From a virus, in IMG/VR virus record IMGVR_UViG_3300029913_000097, positions 1 to 27,143 of that record: a stretch of DNA of 27,143 nucleotides; one strand, given 5' to 3'. Of this stretch, positions 8,123 through 17,035 are shown piece by piece. A model generated the notes under the pieces. That model was given only the letters and a program-made list of their open reading frames with translations, was not told the origin of the DNA and searched no databases. Numbering within the stretch: the first letter of the stretch is position 1; every line of letters begins with the position of its first letter. Position numbers and translations under genes: made by a program.

Positions 8123-9112
8123 ATGTCCTTAGCTTTCTTAGAAACTGGTTTATTATTAGATGCTTCTGGTTTAACTATTGGTGGAAGTAGTAATAATACT
8201 CTTACTAGTAATTTAACTATAGATCAAAGAAGTAATTCTACCGCTTTAACTTCTTTTACAGTAACGGTATCTGCTAATACTGATACCACTTTACCATTTA
8301 CGCCAATATTAGCAACTAGTATAGATGGTAAAGTTTGTGTATTAACTTTAACATTTAATCAACCAATTACTAGTGTTCATTTTGGTAACACCTATACGTT
8401 AACCATTACTGGTGCTGATGCTAGCACTTATACATTGTCAGTAATAGTAAATTATGCAAATAATTATAGTGATACTAATTGGACTAATACTACAAACTCT
8501 TCTTTATTAGTAGCAGACTTAGATAATAAGTCAAGCCTTAGTTCACTTCCTTTAAATAATAAATTAAGATCATTACTTCAATCTGCATTAACAGGTTTAA
8601 ATCAAGCTTATAATTATATTAAATATTATTCATATAAAGAAAAATATCTGAATGATATTATTGATTTTGCTATAGCAGCAGGTTCTAGTTATGAATCATC
8701 TACTTCTACAGTAACTTATAATACTAGCGGTCAAGTAGCAACAATCACTACAACATACGGAAATACTTCTAGACCAAGAACTCAGAATATTATTATTTCC
8801 TATACTTATGCAAATTATACACTAAATAGATTGCAATTAAGAAGTGGAATTTATACAACTTTAACCACAGAAACGGTTAGTTTAATTAGTGGTTTTACAG
8901 TAAATGCTATAGATGGTTCTGGTAATCTTGTTTATAATTTAGGAACAATCACATTAAATAGATCTTTAACTCCTACTATTTATAGTATACCTTATCTTTT
9001 AGATTATAATAGCACTTTATCTTCAGATGTTATAGCTACTGATCCTGATAATATTTTATCTGATTATAAATATTATCAGACAAATACTATAACTGGATGG
9101 ACAATAGCATGA
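8123..9112 (+). CDS. Fibre-like tail structural protein
   Basis: A 329-residue Ser/Thr/Asn/Tyr-rich protein. The first 120 residues look like an immunoglobulin-like or jelly-roll beta region (TLTFNQPITSVHFGNTYTLTI). A short predicted helical part follows (about residues 145-185, LRSLLQSALTGLNQAYNYIK), then more beta sequence. No signal peptide or enzyme motif is visible. GTGGAGA lies about ten bases before the ATG. Its TGA overlaps the ATG of the next fibre gene (ATGA at 9109), implying coupled translation. Its composition and neighbours suggest a tail tip or fibre component; no exact family was recognised. Confidence 0.55.
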   Translation: MSLAFLETGLLLDASGLTIGGSSNNTLTSNLTIDQRSNSTALTSFTVTVSANTDTTLPFTPILATSIDGKVCVLTLTFNQPITSVHFGNTYTLTITGADASTYTLSVIVNYANNYSDTNWTNTTNSSLLVADLDNKSSLSSLPLNNKLRSLLQSALTGLNQAYNYIKYYSYKEKYLNDIIDFAIAAGSSYESSTSTVTYNTSGQVATITTTYGNTSRPRTQNIIISYTYANYTLNRLQLRSGIYTTLTTETVSLISGFTVNAIDGSGNLVYNLGTITLNRSLTPTIYSIPYLLDYNSTLSSDVIATDPDNILSDYKYYQTNTITGWTIA

Positions 9113-10098
9113 CAGATATAAAAAGTTTTGATAATAATACATTATATTATAAAGCTATTTACGATGCAGTTAGATTCGTTAATACTTCTGCTGAATCTAC
9201 ATATCTTTTATATGCAGATTTATTATCAAAATTTAATACTTATTCAGTCATTAATCAAGAGACCGATAGTCGTTTATCTCAAATTATAAGTATATCTACA
9301 ACTTTTGGAAATTCAGATACTACAGACACGGAAGTAAGACAATTTGTTTTTAATTCTGGTTGTACATTACAATATTTAAAAACATTACCATTTGATCAAT
9401 CGGATGGTACTGAAGTTGTTAATTTCCAGACAATGGTTAATTATTTAAGTAATAGTAATACAGTGTATGCAGGAGATCCTGGTGCAGCGGCAACTATTGG
9501 AATTGGTACCGTAACAACTTTAAGTGCTGGGTCTTCGGTAACAGTTACTAATTCAGGTACTTCGAATGCGGCTGTGTTCAATTTTGCTATTCCTCAAGGT
9601 ACAAATGGTGCAGCAGCAACGGTAGCTTTAGGAACTGTAACTACTGGTGCAGCAGGATCTAGTGTTATTATTACTAATTCAGGATCTTCTAGTGCAGCAG
9701 TATTAAATTTTACTATTCCTCAAGGTGCTGCTGGAACTTCTCCATATGCTGGATATATATCAGTTTCAGTAGACGGAACTACAGTAACTACATTATCAAC
9801 TTCCGGATCTACAAGTTGGGTTACTATATTAGGTAATGGAAATATAACTTTCAATAATACGGGAACTTATGAAATAGTAGGTTATTCTTATTATAGTGGT
9901 ATATATCCAATTGCTTATACTGGATATTCTACAATAGTATTTACTTTAAATAGTTTACCTATTTATTCTAATACGATTTTTGATATTACTAGTACTAACG
10001 TATCATTAACTGCAACTAGTAATATTATGGAAGTTGTTGGAAACGACACTCGTACAATAGGATATCCTAGATACATCACAATCAAAAAGCTTGTGTAA
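9109..10098 (+). CDS. Tail fibre with tandem collagen-like/beta repeats
   Basis: Fibre protein of 329 residues. After an N-terminal helical region there are two tandem 42-residue units of the type GAAATI-x-x-GTVTT ... NSGTSNAAVFNF-x-IPQG, a repeat widespread in phage tail fibres, then a beta-rich C-terminal domain (YISVSVDGTT ... GTYEIVGYSYY) resembling a trimeric C1q/TNF-like jelly-roll head that could contact the host. Start taken at ATG 9109, overlapping the previous stop as ATGA with GGATGG upstream; an in-frame ATG at 9097 would add four residues. Last gene before the candidate promoter at 10111. Confidence 0.8.
   Translation: MTDIKSFDNNTLYYKAIYDAVRFVNTSAESTYLLYADLLSKFNTYSVINQETDSRLSQIISISTTFGNSDTTDTEVRQFVFNSGCTLQYLKTLPFDQSDGTEVVNFQTMVNYLSNSNTVYAGDPGAAATIGIGTVTTLSAGSSVTVTNSGTSNAAVFNFAIPQGTNGAAATVALGTVTTGAAGSSVIITNSGSSSAAVLNFTIPQGAAGTSPYAGYISVSVDGTTVTTLSTSGSTSWVTILGNGNITFNNTGTYEIVGYSYYSGIYPIAYTGYSTIVFTLNSLPIYSNTIFDITSTNVSLTATSNIMEVVGNDTRTIGYPRYITIKKLV
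9472..9723 (+). repeat. Two tandem 126-bp (42-residue) fibre repeats
   Basis: Unit 1 is 9472-9597 and unit 2 is 9598-9723. Each begins with Gly, carries GAAAT and GTVTT near the start and ends in F-x-IPQ. A truncated third start (GAAGTS) follows. The repeat is clear in protein and diverged in DNA. Confidence 0.85.
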
Positions 10099-10110
10099 GT
10101 AAAAATTTAG

Positions 10111-10119
10111 TGCTACAAT
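10111..10119 (+). promoter_or_regulatory. Candidate extended -10 promoter (TGCTACAAT)
   Basis: TG-n-TACAAT lies in the 38-base gap before the gene at 10137. A weak TTGTGT is placed 17 bases upstream of TACAAT (10091-10096). It would begin transcription about ten bases before the start codon and serve the portal-neck-tail run. The extended -10 form recurs at 20479 and, on the other strand, at 21604. Confidence 0.45.
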
Positions 10120-10136
10120 ATGCTTAGAGCGAAAAC

Positions 10137-11312
10137 ATGGATTTAAAGTCAATATCAGCTATAGAAAAAATTAAGATTGGCGATATAAAATCTGCAATGG
10201 ATCAATTGCATTTTTTATGTAGTCAAGTTTCTAATATTAAAGAAAATATAACAGCTATATATGAAGCCTTAAGTGAGAAAGTAGATCTTACGTCAGCCAT
10301 GCAAGATGGTTCTACCGTGGTGACTAAAGTAGGATCTGGTATTATTAGTTCTGTTTCAACTGATGGAGTTACGGTTACTGGAACTGGTACTTTATTTACA
10401 GCCGAAACTCAAACTGGAAACGGAATTAGAATAGGTTCTGAAACTACTTATATTACAGCAGTCACTAGTGATACGGTTATTACAGTAAGTCCAGCATTAA
10501 CTGGATCTTACTCTAATGTTATTTATGCTATAGTAAAAAATGCCACTAAAGAAGTACTAACTGGTGATTTTAATTTTGGTATTTTAAATGGTAATATTTT
10601 TAATGGTTCAGTAATTCAAGGTAGTACATTTCAACATTATGGTAGAATGTCTCAACCAAATGATATTGTAAATATATCATTTGTTCAAAAATCAGTTAAT
10701 CCAGTAATGGTACGAGCCCAGAATGCTATTCAACGTAATGGAGATTCAGTAGCTGGTACCCTTGGATCTGAATATTCATATACTTTTAATTATTTAACAT
10801 GGGCATTTGGCGCTAATACAGATGTTAGATATGATGGTATAGTTTCTAATGGCGATAATATTGTAAATGTAAATTATGTAACAAATGCTATTGCCACTGC
10901 TACTGATAAATTTTATGCAAGATTGACAAATAGTACAATATATTTAGATGGATCTATATCAAAAAGTGCTAATTCTGGAGAATATATAACAGTTACTTCA
11001 AATGGTTTTGTGGCCGTTAAAAGTTTCTTAGGTATAGCATTTGGAAGTGTTGGAATTAACTTATCCAAACATTACTCTGGTCTTTTAACTATTAAGGTTA
11101 GTATACAGATTAATTCTATATACATTCAATCTACTCAAATTTCAATAGATACAGATAATACGAATATGACCTTAGAACCTAGAATTCAAGTAAGTTCACC
11201 TATTTATGTAAATGCTGGTGATATTATAAGTGTTAAATTAGATACAACTAATACTAATCAATATAACGCTCCAGTTTATGATGGTTTTGATTTAGCGGTA
11301 GTTTCTCTGTAA
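10137..11312 (+). CDS. Tail fibre / baseplate-type structural protein
   Basis: A 391-residue protein. Residues 1-55 are helical and coiled-coil-like (IEKIKIGDIKSAMDQLHFL). Residues about 66-132 form a small beta module found in many phage structural proteins: VTGTGTLFT, then GNGIRIG, YITAVTSDTVITV. The middle contains FNFGILNGNIFNGSVIQGS and repeated 'N-x-x-N-V-x-x-V' segments of the kind found in fibre shafts. The C-terminal part resembles a soluble jelly-roll trimer head (SGLLTIKVSIQINSIYI ... ISVKLDT). It is the first gene after the candidate promoter at 10111; its ribosome-binding site is poor (AGAG). Confidence 0.7.
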   Translation: MDLKSISAIEKIKIGDIKSAMDQLHFLCSQVSNIKENITAIYEALSEKVDLTSAMQDGSTVVTKVGSGIISSVSTDGVTVTGTGTLFTAETQTGNGIRIGSETTYITAVTSDTVITVSPALTGSYSNVIYAIVKNATKEVLTGDFNFGILNGNIFNGSVIQGSTFQHYGRMSQPNDIVNISFVQKSVNPVMVRAQNAIQRNGDSVAGTLGSEYSYTFNYLTWAFGANTDVRYDGIVSNGDNIVNVNYVTNAIATATDKFYARLTNSTIYLDGSISKSANSGEYITVTSNGFVAVKSFLGIAFGSVGINLSKHYSGLLTIKVSIQINSIYIQSTQISIDTDNTNMTLEPRIQVSSPIYVNAGDIISVKLDTTNTNQYNAPVYDGFDLAVVSL

Positions 11313-11322
11313 AGGACATAAA

Positions 11323-12249
11323 ATGTTTACTGACCATATTCATGATCAATTAGGTAGATATAGAATTGGTGCTATTAATGAAGCAATGCCAGAGTTTATT
11401 AAGGTAGCAGAAGATAATATTGTATCTGAAAATTTAGAAAAATTAGCAGATGGTTGTTTTGCTTACTCTGATGGTATTAATAGATATTTTCCAATTCATA
11501 CTCCTGAACATACATGGTTTAGTAATGCTTATTTTGAAAAATTTGCACATGAATTTGACGAACGTGAAGTTTCTGAAATTAGAGATCGAATTAGTGATGC
11601 TTATAAAACTTTTGAATTACCAGAAGTTGAATTTTCCAAAACTGCTTCTGAGGAAGATGATTTAGATGCTTTACATTCTTTATCTATTGAATTAAACAAA
11701 TTTATTGATAATCATAAACGATATCCTATAGAGGAACGTAGGGAGAAGGCTAAAGAAATTTTACATCATGCTCATTCGTTAGGTAAACAGTCTTCTTTGC
11801 ATGATTCAGTATATAGATATGCTGGCGATCACTTTAAGAAAAATTATGGACATGCATTTGCCGATCGTATGAAATATTTTAAAAGCGATGCTCCAGAACG
11901 GACTCACTTACTTAAAATGCAGGAAGAATCAGAATCACATATTCCAGAATTAGTAGCTAAAGCTTTAGGTATATTCGATCATAGAACTGGTTTACATAAA
12001 TTTTATGATAACGAATTGGAAGATCCTTACGCTGGTTTATTGACTCCATTTGAAACTAACGCTAATGAAAATGTTAATATTGGAGAAGAATCACTTCCTT
12101 TACATAAAATAAATAAATTTGACTTTAATTCTTTAAAAGATATTCTTGAAGATAAAGTCTTGGACAAATTAAAGAGTAATCCAGTGGATGCTTTACGTGA
12201 AATTAATCCTAACATTCGTGTAATTGTGATTCGTAAGATAAATGAATAA
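11323..12249 (+). CDS. Virion-associated structural protein, function unknown
   Basis: A 308-residue acidic, mainly helical protein. The segment ADGCFAYSDGINRYFPIHTP followed by EHTWFSNAYFEK (about residues 46-77) is the most distinctive part and resembles a segment I have seen in structural proteins of other large phages, though no named function attaches to it. It carries two copies of the short hydrophobic-x-K-x-A motif near the N-terminus (FIKVAE, LEKLAD) and one more at FSKTAS, as the head proteins on the other strand do. AGGA lies before the ATG. Its stop overlaps the next start by eight bases (ATGAATAA). Confidence 0.5.
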   Translation: MFTDHIHDQLGRYRIGAINEAMPEFIKVAEDNIVSENLEKLADGCFAYSDGINRYFPIHTPEHTWFSNAYFEKFAHEFDEREVSEIRDRISDAYKTFELPEVEFSKTASEEDDLDALHSLSIELNKFIDNHKRYPIEERREKAKEILHHAHSLGKQSSLHDSVYRYAGDHFKKNYGHAFADRMKYFKSDAPERTHLLKMQEESESHIPELVAKALGIFDHRTGLHKFYDNELEDPYAGLLTPFETNANENVNIGEESLPLHKINKFDFNSLKDILEDKVLDKLKSNPVDALREINPNIRVIVIRKINE

Positions 12250-12670
12250 CTTAGAGAATGACACAATCGTCTTACTTAATGATGGCCGGTTATATGAAAA
12301 TCAGCTTGAAAAGATTTTTGCACTTCAAGCACTTAAATCCAACCCTGGAATATTAGGTAATGTATTTACTTTTGAAAAATTAGTTTATGTACTAAATGGA
12401 TTTAAACCCAACATAGATATTCTCGAACCTTCTACTATACTTCACATAGCTAAAGCTGTTAAACTATTAGGTGAACAGAACTGGCATCGTGAAGTAAAGA
12501 AGTATATAGCAGAAATTGCTTTTGAAGAAGGTTGGTGCCAACTTCCTGATATTTTAAAATTCGCACAAGATGAATTAGATGAAATATCAAACGAAGTTAA
12601 ATTAGATATAGATCAACAAAAAATGCAAGATTTAAAACATAAGGCTGTTGAAAGATATTTAAATGACTAA
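12242..12670 (+). CDS. Hypothetical protein directly upstream of the portal gene
   Basis: A 142-residue, largely helical protein with no membrane span or catalytic motif visible. It overlaps both neighbours by eight bases in the same way (ATGAATAA at its start, ATGACTAA at its end), so it is translationally coupled to the portal. A small terminase subunit sometimes lies near a portal, but no DNA-binding helix-turn-helix can be pointed to here, so that assignment is not made. Confidence 0.65.
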   Translation: MNNLENDTIVLLNDGRLYENQLEKIFALQALKSNPGILGNVFTFEKLVYVLNGFKPNIDILEPSTILHIAKAVKLLGEQNWHREVKKYIAEIAFEEGWCQLPDILKFAQDELDEISNEVKLDIDQQKMQDLKHKAVERYLND

Positions 12671-14486
12671 TGTATCTACAACATCAGTAGTAGCACCGGA
12701 GACTGGTCGTCGTTATCCAATGAACGGCTTGCAGTATCCTCAAAGATTTTATAATTTATTACATCTTCAAAGACCAAAGACTTTAAATGAAATTTTTAAA
12801 TGGGCTATTGTTTTAAACGAATCTTCTGGTCTTTTAGATCGTATTACCGATACTATGTCACGATATCCTATTACTCCCGTGGTAGTAGATAATGATATTG
12901 GAGAAGATAAAAATTATTGGTCTAAATTACTTAATGATGAATTATGTATTCAAGATGAATTAGTTAAAAATGGAAAAGATTATTATACTTTTGGAAATGC
13001 TATAGTATCTATAGTTCCTCCATTTAAACGTTATTTAGCTTGTCCTGATTGTAATACTTATAAAGCACATTGTATTACTGATGAAGATCGTAAATTTGAA
13101 TGGCAATTTAGGGATTATAAATTTCTAGCTAAATGTTCTAATAAAAATTGTAAATTTCAAGGTGTAATGAAGGTTAAAGATGAATTGTTAGAAGGCGATG
13201 AATTCATTAAAAATATTAGAATTCAGAGATGGCCTGTTCAGTTTATTAAAGTAAGAGATTTAGGTATTGCTGGTAAAAAGAAAATTTATTATCGTATCGA
13301 AGATAAATATTCTAAACCAATTATGAAGGGTGATAAATTTGTAGTAGCTAATGTTCCAGAAACTTTCATATTAGCTTGCAAACAAAATCCAATTAATCCA
13401 GTAATAGAATTACCTGCTGAATTAACTTTTCATTATCAGCATGAAGGCATTACAGAACCAGAATGGGAAGGATTATCAAAACCATTTTTCTTCTCAGCAT
13501 GGAACGATTTATTTATGAGTTTTATTTTACGTAAGGCTCAGGAATGTATTGCTTCAGATCATTTTCTTCCTAATAGATTTATATTTCCAACGTCGTCTAG
13601 TGGCACTGATCCGTTAAGTAAAATTGATGGTGCTGCATGGATGGGTATTGTAGCTACTCAATTAAAGAGACAGCAAAATGATCCCAATGAAATTGGAGTT
13701 GTTCCTTTTCCTGTTGGCTATCAGGCTTTGGGTGGCCAAGGAAAAGCTATGTCTTTACGGGAAGAAATTGAATTACAGGATCGTAGAATTCTTACTCAAT
13801 TAGGAATTCCACCAGAATTAATTTATGGTGGTATGACTTGGAGCGGATCTAATATTTCTTTACGTATGTTAGAGAATTTATTTTTATATTATATTAATAA
13901 ACAAAATACATTTATTAGATTTTTAGTACGTTATTTAGCACGTATGACCAATAAGCAAGCTCCAAGTAGTGTTAAACTTAAACCATTTAAAATGGCTGAT
14001 GATATTCAGCAAATTCAAATGCTTTCAAATCTTGGTGCGCAGGGTCGTATTAGTGAAAGTACAGCTTTGGCTCAAGTTGGTATTAATATTGCCGATGAAG
14101 CTAAGCAAATGGAAGATGATAAACCCTTCCTTGAGAGAATTCAAGCAGCTAGACAATTGGCTGCTGCTGAAGTTAATAAAGAAGTTTCTCAAGTTACTAA
14201 TGAAGGTCAAGTTGATGTTAATTTAAGAACACAATTATTACAAGGTCAAGAAACTCAATCTGCTCAATCTAATATAGGTGATGGATTTATGGCTACAACT
14301 ACTCGTGGATTTGTGAATAAATTTAAAGATTTATCTTATGCTGATAGACAAAAAGAATTAAGAAATTTGCAAGCTAAAGATCCAGAAGTTTATATGAAAG
14401 TTATGGCAGAATTAAATGGGGTTTCAGCAGATCCATTACCTGAAGTTAAAGGTCCAAAATCTACTCCCGAAAAGGCGAAGGTATGA
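12663..14486 (+). CDS. Portal protein with embedded zinc ribbon
   Basis: Dodecameric portal ring at the unique head vertex, the channel for DNA packaging and ejection. The 607 residues fit the usual size. Portal-like elements: an N-terminal helical region with LNESSGLLDRITDTM and the wing KNGKDYYTFGNAIV; the stem/crown region with LTQLGIPPELIYGG, then SGSNISLRMLENLF (about residues 375-410), which is characteristic of large-phage portals. A probable zinc ribbon is inserted at C127-x2-C130 and C158-x4-C163. The C-terminal 100 residues are Gln/Glu-rich and probably flexible. The start overlaps the upstream stop (ATGACTAA), and the stop overlaps the next start (ATGA). The following genes are neck and tail genes, as expected for a portal. 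Confidence 0.85.
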   Translation: MTNVSTTSVVAPETGRRYPMNGLQYPQRFYNLLHLQRPKTLNEIFKWAIVLNESSGLLDRITDTMSRYPITPVVVDNDIGEDKNYWSKLLNDELCIQDELVKNGKDYYTFGNAIVSIVPPFKRYLACPDCNTYKAHCITDEDRKFEWQFRDYKFLAKCSNKNCKFQGVMKVKDELLEGDEFIKNIRIQRWPVQFIKVRDLGIAGKKKIYYRIEDKYSKPIMKGDKFVVANVPETFILACKQNPINPVIELPAELTFHYQHEGITEPEWEGLSKPFFFSAWNDLFMSFILRKAQECIASDHFLPNRFIFPTSSSGTDPLSKIDGAAWMGIVATQLKRQQNDPNEIGVVPFPVGYQALGGQGKAMSLREEIELQDRRILTQLGIPPELIYGGMTWSGSNISLRMLENLFLYYINKQNTFIRFLVRYLARMTNKQAPSSVKLKPFKMADDIQQIQMLSNLGAQGRISESTALAQVGINIADEAKQMEDDKPFLERIQAARQLAAAEVNKEVSQVTNEGQVDVNLRTQLLQGQETQSAQSNIGDGFMATTTRGFVNKFKDLSYADRQKELRNLQAKDPEVYMKVMAELNGVSADPLPEVKGPKSTPEKAKV

Positions 14487-15310
14487 GTTTAATAAAATTA
14501 GCATTTAATCCGGGTAGTTTATTCCCTAGTTTTTATAGTATGAGAGCAGCTAGATCTGGGAATCCATTAAAATTTATGATGTCTAGAACTAATGGTCCTA
14601 TTAGAAAAAATATTATACAAAGATCAGCTTTAGCTGGAGTAGCACAAGCTGAAGCTAATATAAGAAAAGGATTAGTTCAAGACTCAACTACTTTAAGAGG
14701 CGCTTTTATAGATGGTGCATTACTTGGACAGTTTGGACGTATGGGAATTAATGCATTAGAAGATATTCATAATGTTCCCACGGGAACTAATAGAATTGCT
14801 AAAAGTATATTAAAACATTCCATTTCAGATGATGGTCAATTTAAAATTAAAAATATTGAGGGAATGATTAATTTAGGTAATGATGCTCATAAATTTTTAA
14901 GTGTAGCTAAGAAAGTTCCAACCGCTCATTTAGGAACTATTAGTGGTGCCGCTATTGGATATACTCAGGGAGATAATGAGCATGAAAAATTAAAAGGTAT
15001 GGCTAAAGGTGGATTAATTGGTGGCGCATTAGGTGGATCTGTTAAGAAAATGATGAATTTTACACATGGTAAATTATCTATGATGCCTAAAATTCATAAA
15101 GAATATTTTAAAGATAATTATTGGAGATCTCAATTAGAGGCTGCTAATAAACCTTTTTATAATAAATTAATTGGAAAACATATATTAGCAGATCGCTTAA
15201 TGTCAACTCCTGAAGCCAGAGCGCGTCGTATAGCCAGATTCGATAATTGGCAGAAGTTAATGAATACTAACGTAAGGGATTTGGGTCCATGGAAAAAACG
15301 CCAGTCGTAA
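14483..15310 (+). CDS. Glycine-zipper virion protein, possibly internal
   Basis: A 275-residue basic protein. It begins MSLIKLAF, identical to the first eight residues of the protein encoded at 26547-26762 on the other strand. About residues 155-195 hold a glycine-rich amphipathic stretch (GTISGAAIGY, then GGLIGGALGGSV) of the glycine-zipper kind found in membrane-inserting proteins; the C-terminus is Arg/Lys-rich (ARARRIARFDNW). This could be an internal head protein or an ejected protein that meets the host membrane; the role is inferred. ATGA overlap with the portal stop; the last 22 bases overlap the next gene. Confidence 0.55.
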   Translation: MSLIKLAFNPGSLFPSFYSMRAARSGNPLKFMMSRTNGPIRKNIIQRSALAGVAQAEANIRKGLVQDSTTLRGAFIDGALLGQFGRMGINALEDIHNVPTGTNRIAKSILKHSISDDGQFKIKNIEGMINLGNDAHKFLSVAKKVPTAHLGTISGAAIGYTQGDNEHEKLKGMAKGGLIGGALGGSVKKMMNFTHGKLSMMPKIHKEYFKDNYWRSQLEAANKPFYNKLIGKHILADRLMSTPEARARRIARFDNWQKLMNTNVRDLGPWKKRQS

Positions 15311-15747
15311 AATCTCATTCCGAATATTTTGAATTAACTAATACTGATGAATTAGGTGAATATGTATTACTTTTAGATAAGATTGCTAATAATAATCATA
15401 AATATCATATAGTTGATAATGATATTAGATTAGATATGTTTGGCAATCCTTTTATTATTTTTCAGTATAGCGATATTACTGATTTAGAAGAAAAGAAATT
15501 AAAAAAGAAATTTAGTTTTTTTGGTGAGATTATTTCTAGAATTCACTTAGACGAATATGATGATTTAATAAATAAGGATTGGGCTAAAGAAATTAAGTTA
15601 TGTTATATTGGAGAATTTACAACTAAAGATAAAGAAAATCCAATGTTTTATCGTATAGTCATTTATTATAAAATAAATGATAAGAATGTATTAGATGGTT
15701 CTTTATTAAATCAATATATGCCTAACGATAAGAATGTAAAGAAATAG
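15289..15747 (+). CDS. Hypothetical protein
   Basis: A 152-residue acidic, mixed alpha/beta protein (residues about 85-105 Lys/Glu-rich: DLEEKKLKKKF). No known motif was recognised. It begins inside the previous gene (22-base overlap) with a GGG-containing upstream region and ends with TAG nine bases before the next start. Location between portal and neck genes suggests an assembly or connector role, but nothing in the sequence proves it. Confidence 0.6.
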   Translation: MEKTPVVKSHSEYFELTNTDELGEYVLLLDKIANNNHKYHIVDNDIRLDMFGNPFIIFQYSDITDLEEKKLKKKFSFFGEIISRIHLDEYDDLINKDWAKEIKLCYIGEFTTKDKENPMFYRIVIYYKINDKNVLDGSLLNQYMPNDKNVKK

Positions 15748-15756
15748 GAGAATGAA

Positions 15757-16221
15757 ATGTCGTCATTGTCAGATCTAAGATTAAAAGCTGGTCAGAATAA
15801 AATTACAGAACGTGACCAAGAATTAATGAAGAAGTTTACAGAAAATCCAATTGATTCAAATAGTATGCCAGAATTATTTTCAGATCAAATGACTTGTTTT
15901 TTATTTGAATCAGTAATCAGACCATTGGATAATGCTTTGGTTATTCATTTAAAACATCTTCCTCCCGCGTTTCGTAATCCTAGATTTTTTGATTTTGCTA
16001 CAGAATTTATCAGAGATCGTATTGGTAAATTCGAATCACTTAATGCAAGTTTTATTGGTGAACTAGATTCAGCTAATAAACTTAATAGTTTAGATTTAAT
16101 GTTTACTAAGTATTATCCAGCTTTAATGGGTGATATGGATTTTATTAAGCAACATACTGCTAAAGTTGGAAAGCAGTTGAATGATCTTTTAGTAAGAGAA
16201 TTAGATGCTCATATATCTTGA
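15757..16221 (+). CDS. Hypothetical protein in the portal-neck cluster
   Basis: A 154-residue helical protein with a central segment FESVIRPLDNALVIHLKHLP followed by aromatic FFDFATEFIRDR. No membrane span or catalytic site is visible. A strong AGGAG lies about six bases before ATG. The last 17 bases overlap the next gene, indicating coupling with the zinc-ribbon neck-type protein. Function not recognised. Confidence 0.6.
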   Translation: MSSLSDLRLKAGQNKITERDQELMKKFTENPIDSNSMPELFSDQMTCFLFESVIRPLDNALVIHLKHLPPAFRNPRFFDFATEFIRDRIGKFESLNASFIGELDSANKLNSLDLMFTKYYPALMGDMDFIKQHTAKVGKQLNDLLVRELDAHIS

Positions 16222-17035
16222 ATGCAAAAATTTAACATATGCAGCAACAACTCTTTATTGGAATATAGAACCAGAGAGTAAGGAAACCGTATCTCATTTT
16301 GGATATATAGTTCAGATTTCGGAAGGCGAATTAGGTCCATGGACTGATTTATATACAGATCCAATTTATGCTTTTGGATTTGTAGACACAGTAACGCAAA
16401 GAGGTATGATAGATCAAAGAATTTTTTATAGAGTAAAAGCGGTAGATATAGATTCAGATGCTGTATTTTATTCTGATAATCTTTGTTTATTTAATGAAGC
16501 TGATAATTTTATTAGCGATTACATTTCTGAACAAGAAATATTATATTTAAAAAGATTTGGTCAAGAATGTTTACATTTTGCTAGAAGAAAATTTGGTGAT
16601 CGTTGTACTTTATGCTATGATAAAGTTCAGAAAAAATCAATTCTTCCAAAATGTCCTGTTTGTTTCGGTACAACGTTTGTTGGAGGTTATTTTGCTCCAG
16701 TAAAAATATATATAAATACCGATCAGCAACCAATTCAAATAGATAAAACCGATTATGGAGTATCTGAAGCTGTAGCTTTATCGGCATGGACATCTAACGA
16801 AGTATTAATTGCTGCTGATGATATTTTGGCATTTTTAAAGAAACCTTCTCAGCGATATAAAATTGATAGAATAGTTCCTACATCTATCAGTAGTAATACG
16901 GTACGTCAAATATTAAACATGACACAATTAAGAGCAGATAATCCAGCTCAATTACTTCCTATAGATATTACAGCTTATACATTAGATGAATTTAATATCT
17001 TTAGAAGAGACTGGAGAATCTCCTGTGGATTATAA
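16205..17035 (+). CDS. Neck/connector-type protein with zinc ribbon
   Basis: A 276-residue protein. Residues 10-90 look like a fibronectin-III-type beta domain (TTLYWNIEP ... YIVQISEG ... FYRVKAVD). Residues 120-165 contain a four-cysteine zinc ribbon: C134-x2-C137 and C150-x2-C153, followed by FGTTFVGGYFAP, a combination I associate with conserved structural proteins of large myoviruses. The C-terminal part has RYKIDRIVPTSISSNTVRQ and LLPIDI, like other connector proteins with this ribbon. It lies between portal and sheath genes, which fits head-tail joining. Exact role inferred. The start overlaps the upstream gene by 17 bases. Confidence 0.6.
   Translation: MLIYLECKNLTYAATTLYWNIEPESKETVSHFGYIVQISEGELGPWTDLYTDPIYAFGFVDTVTQRGMIDQRIFYRVKAVDIDSDAVFYSDNLCLFNEADNFISDYISEQEILYLKRFGQECLHFARRKFGDRCTLCYDKVQKKSILPKCPVCFGTTFVGGYFAPVKIYINTDQQPIQIDKTDYGVSEAVALSAWTSNEVLIAADDILAFLKKPSQRYKIDRIVPTSISSNTVRQILNMTQLRADNPAQLLPIDITAYTLDEFNIFRRDWRISCGL

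Noticed and set aside
8073-8132. A 19-codon frame bridging the genes at 7709 and 8123
   Set aside because: It mostly overlaps the flanking genes, has no ribosome-binding site of its own and is within chance length.
16986-17024. Earlier ATG for the tail-completion gene
   Set aside because: It has no ribosome-binding site and would overlap the neck-type gene by 50 bases; GTG 17025 has GGAG eight bases upstream.
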